NCBI GenBank assembly: GCA_903871715.1
Contig: CAIQHW010000348.1
Span: 1 to 6,620, forward strand
Reading direction: 5' to 3'
DNA length: 6,620 nt
From: an uncultured bacterium
Lineage (GTDB): Bacteria; Bacteroidota; Bacteroidia; Chitinophagales; CAIODY01
The position numbers were made by a program, and so were the translations under genes. Positions 6,481-6,620 of the stretch are shown here, one piece after another (positions within the stretch are counted from its first letter, which is position 1; each line of letters starts with the position of its first letter). The notes below the pieces were generated by a model, which ran no database searches, had not been told where the DNA came from, and worked only from the letters and a program-made list of their open reading frames with translations.

Positions 6481-6611
6481 GTTGTCAAATTTTCATTACC
6501 AAAGATGCAACACAAGATGTTGTATCAGCTCGTGATTTTTATGAAGAACAACAGCTTGATTTGGGAGAAAGATTCTTGGATGAATTGCATGCAACTTTTG
6601 AAAAAAATTAA
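6477..6611 (+). CDS. RelE/ParE family toxin, N-terminal part only; stops early after an A7 run
   Basis: The frame starts at ATG 6477, overlapping the antitoxin stop, and encodes 44 residues before TAA 6609-6611. The sequence ITKDATQDVVSARDFYEEQQ followed by LDLGERFLDELHATFEK (27-43) has the first strand and two helices of a ParE/RelE-fold toxin: Asp14 and Ala18 on helix 1, the FYE element, and the LGERFLDEL motif. Such toxins are usually 90-105 residues and end in a beta-sheet carrying the active or binding residues, all absent here. The break falls right after seven A's (6601-6607). With one A fewer the frame would continue Glu-Lys-Ile-Lys-Asn-Arg and stay open to the window edge. It may be a sequencing indel, a genuine frameshift that inactivated the toxin, or a truly short remnant. 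Only 9 bases follow the stop here, so the rest cannot be judged. Confidence 0.6.
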   Translation: MSCQIFITKDATQDVVSARDFYEEQQLDLGERFLDELHATFEKN

Positions 6612-6620
6612 AAACAGATC

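Overview
The window looks like AT-rich chromosomal DNA from a member of the Bacteroidota (Bacteroidetes). Three things point there. Several genes are preceded by exact matches to the phylum's -7 promoter element TAnnTTTG. Shine-Dalgarno sequences are essentially absent. The prolyl oligopeptidase closely resembles, from memory, the Flavobacterium-type enzyme. A more precise placement (for example Chitinophagales) would be a guess.

Layout, left to right. Positions 1-890 (minus strand) carry most of fabH, the KAS III enzyme that starts fatty acid synthesis; its C-terminus lies beyond the window. A 94-bp divergent promoter region (891-984) separates it from a plus-strand pair. The first of the pair is an SDR-fold protein (985-1770) related to 3-oxoacyl-ACP reductases but lacking the canonical Tyr and Lys. 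The second is a single-chain [4Fe-4S] L-serine dehydratase, sdaA (1803-3236), 32 bp downstream. sdaA converges on a YjjG-type HAD nucleotidase (3264-3965, minus strand), with only 27 bp between the stops. From a second divergent region (3966-4075) runs a prolyl oligopeptidase with a likely export signal (4076-6211). The right edge holds a small type II toxin-antitoxin module: an antitoxin (6256-6480) overlapping by 4 bp a RelE/ParE-like toxin (from 6477). The toxin frame stops after 44 codons, just past a run of seven A, close to the window edge.

The genes are mostly housekeeping functions (lipid synthesis, serine catabolism to pyruvate, nucleotide clean-up, peptide degradation) and do not form one pathway. 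The accessory element is the toxin-antitoxin pair. Its predicted promoter begins inside the last codons of the peptidase gene. I see no insertion sequence, CRISPR array, tRNA, rRNA or riboswitch, and no gene-free stretch over 300 bases. The points most worth checking are the interrupted toxin, the SDR with an altered catalytic tetrad, and the two genes whose -7 box sits 3-4 nt before the ATG, which predicts leaderless transcripts.
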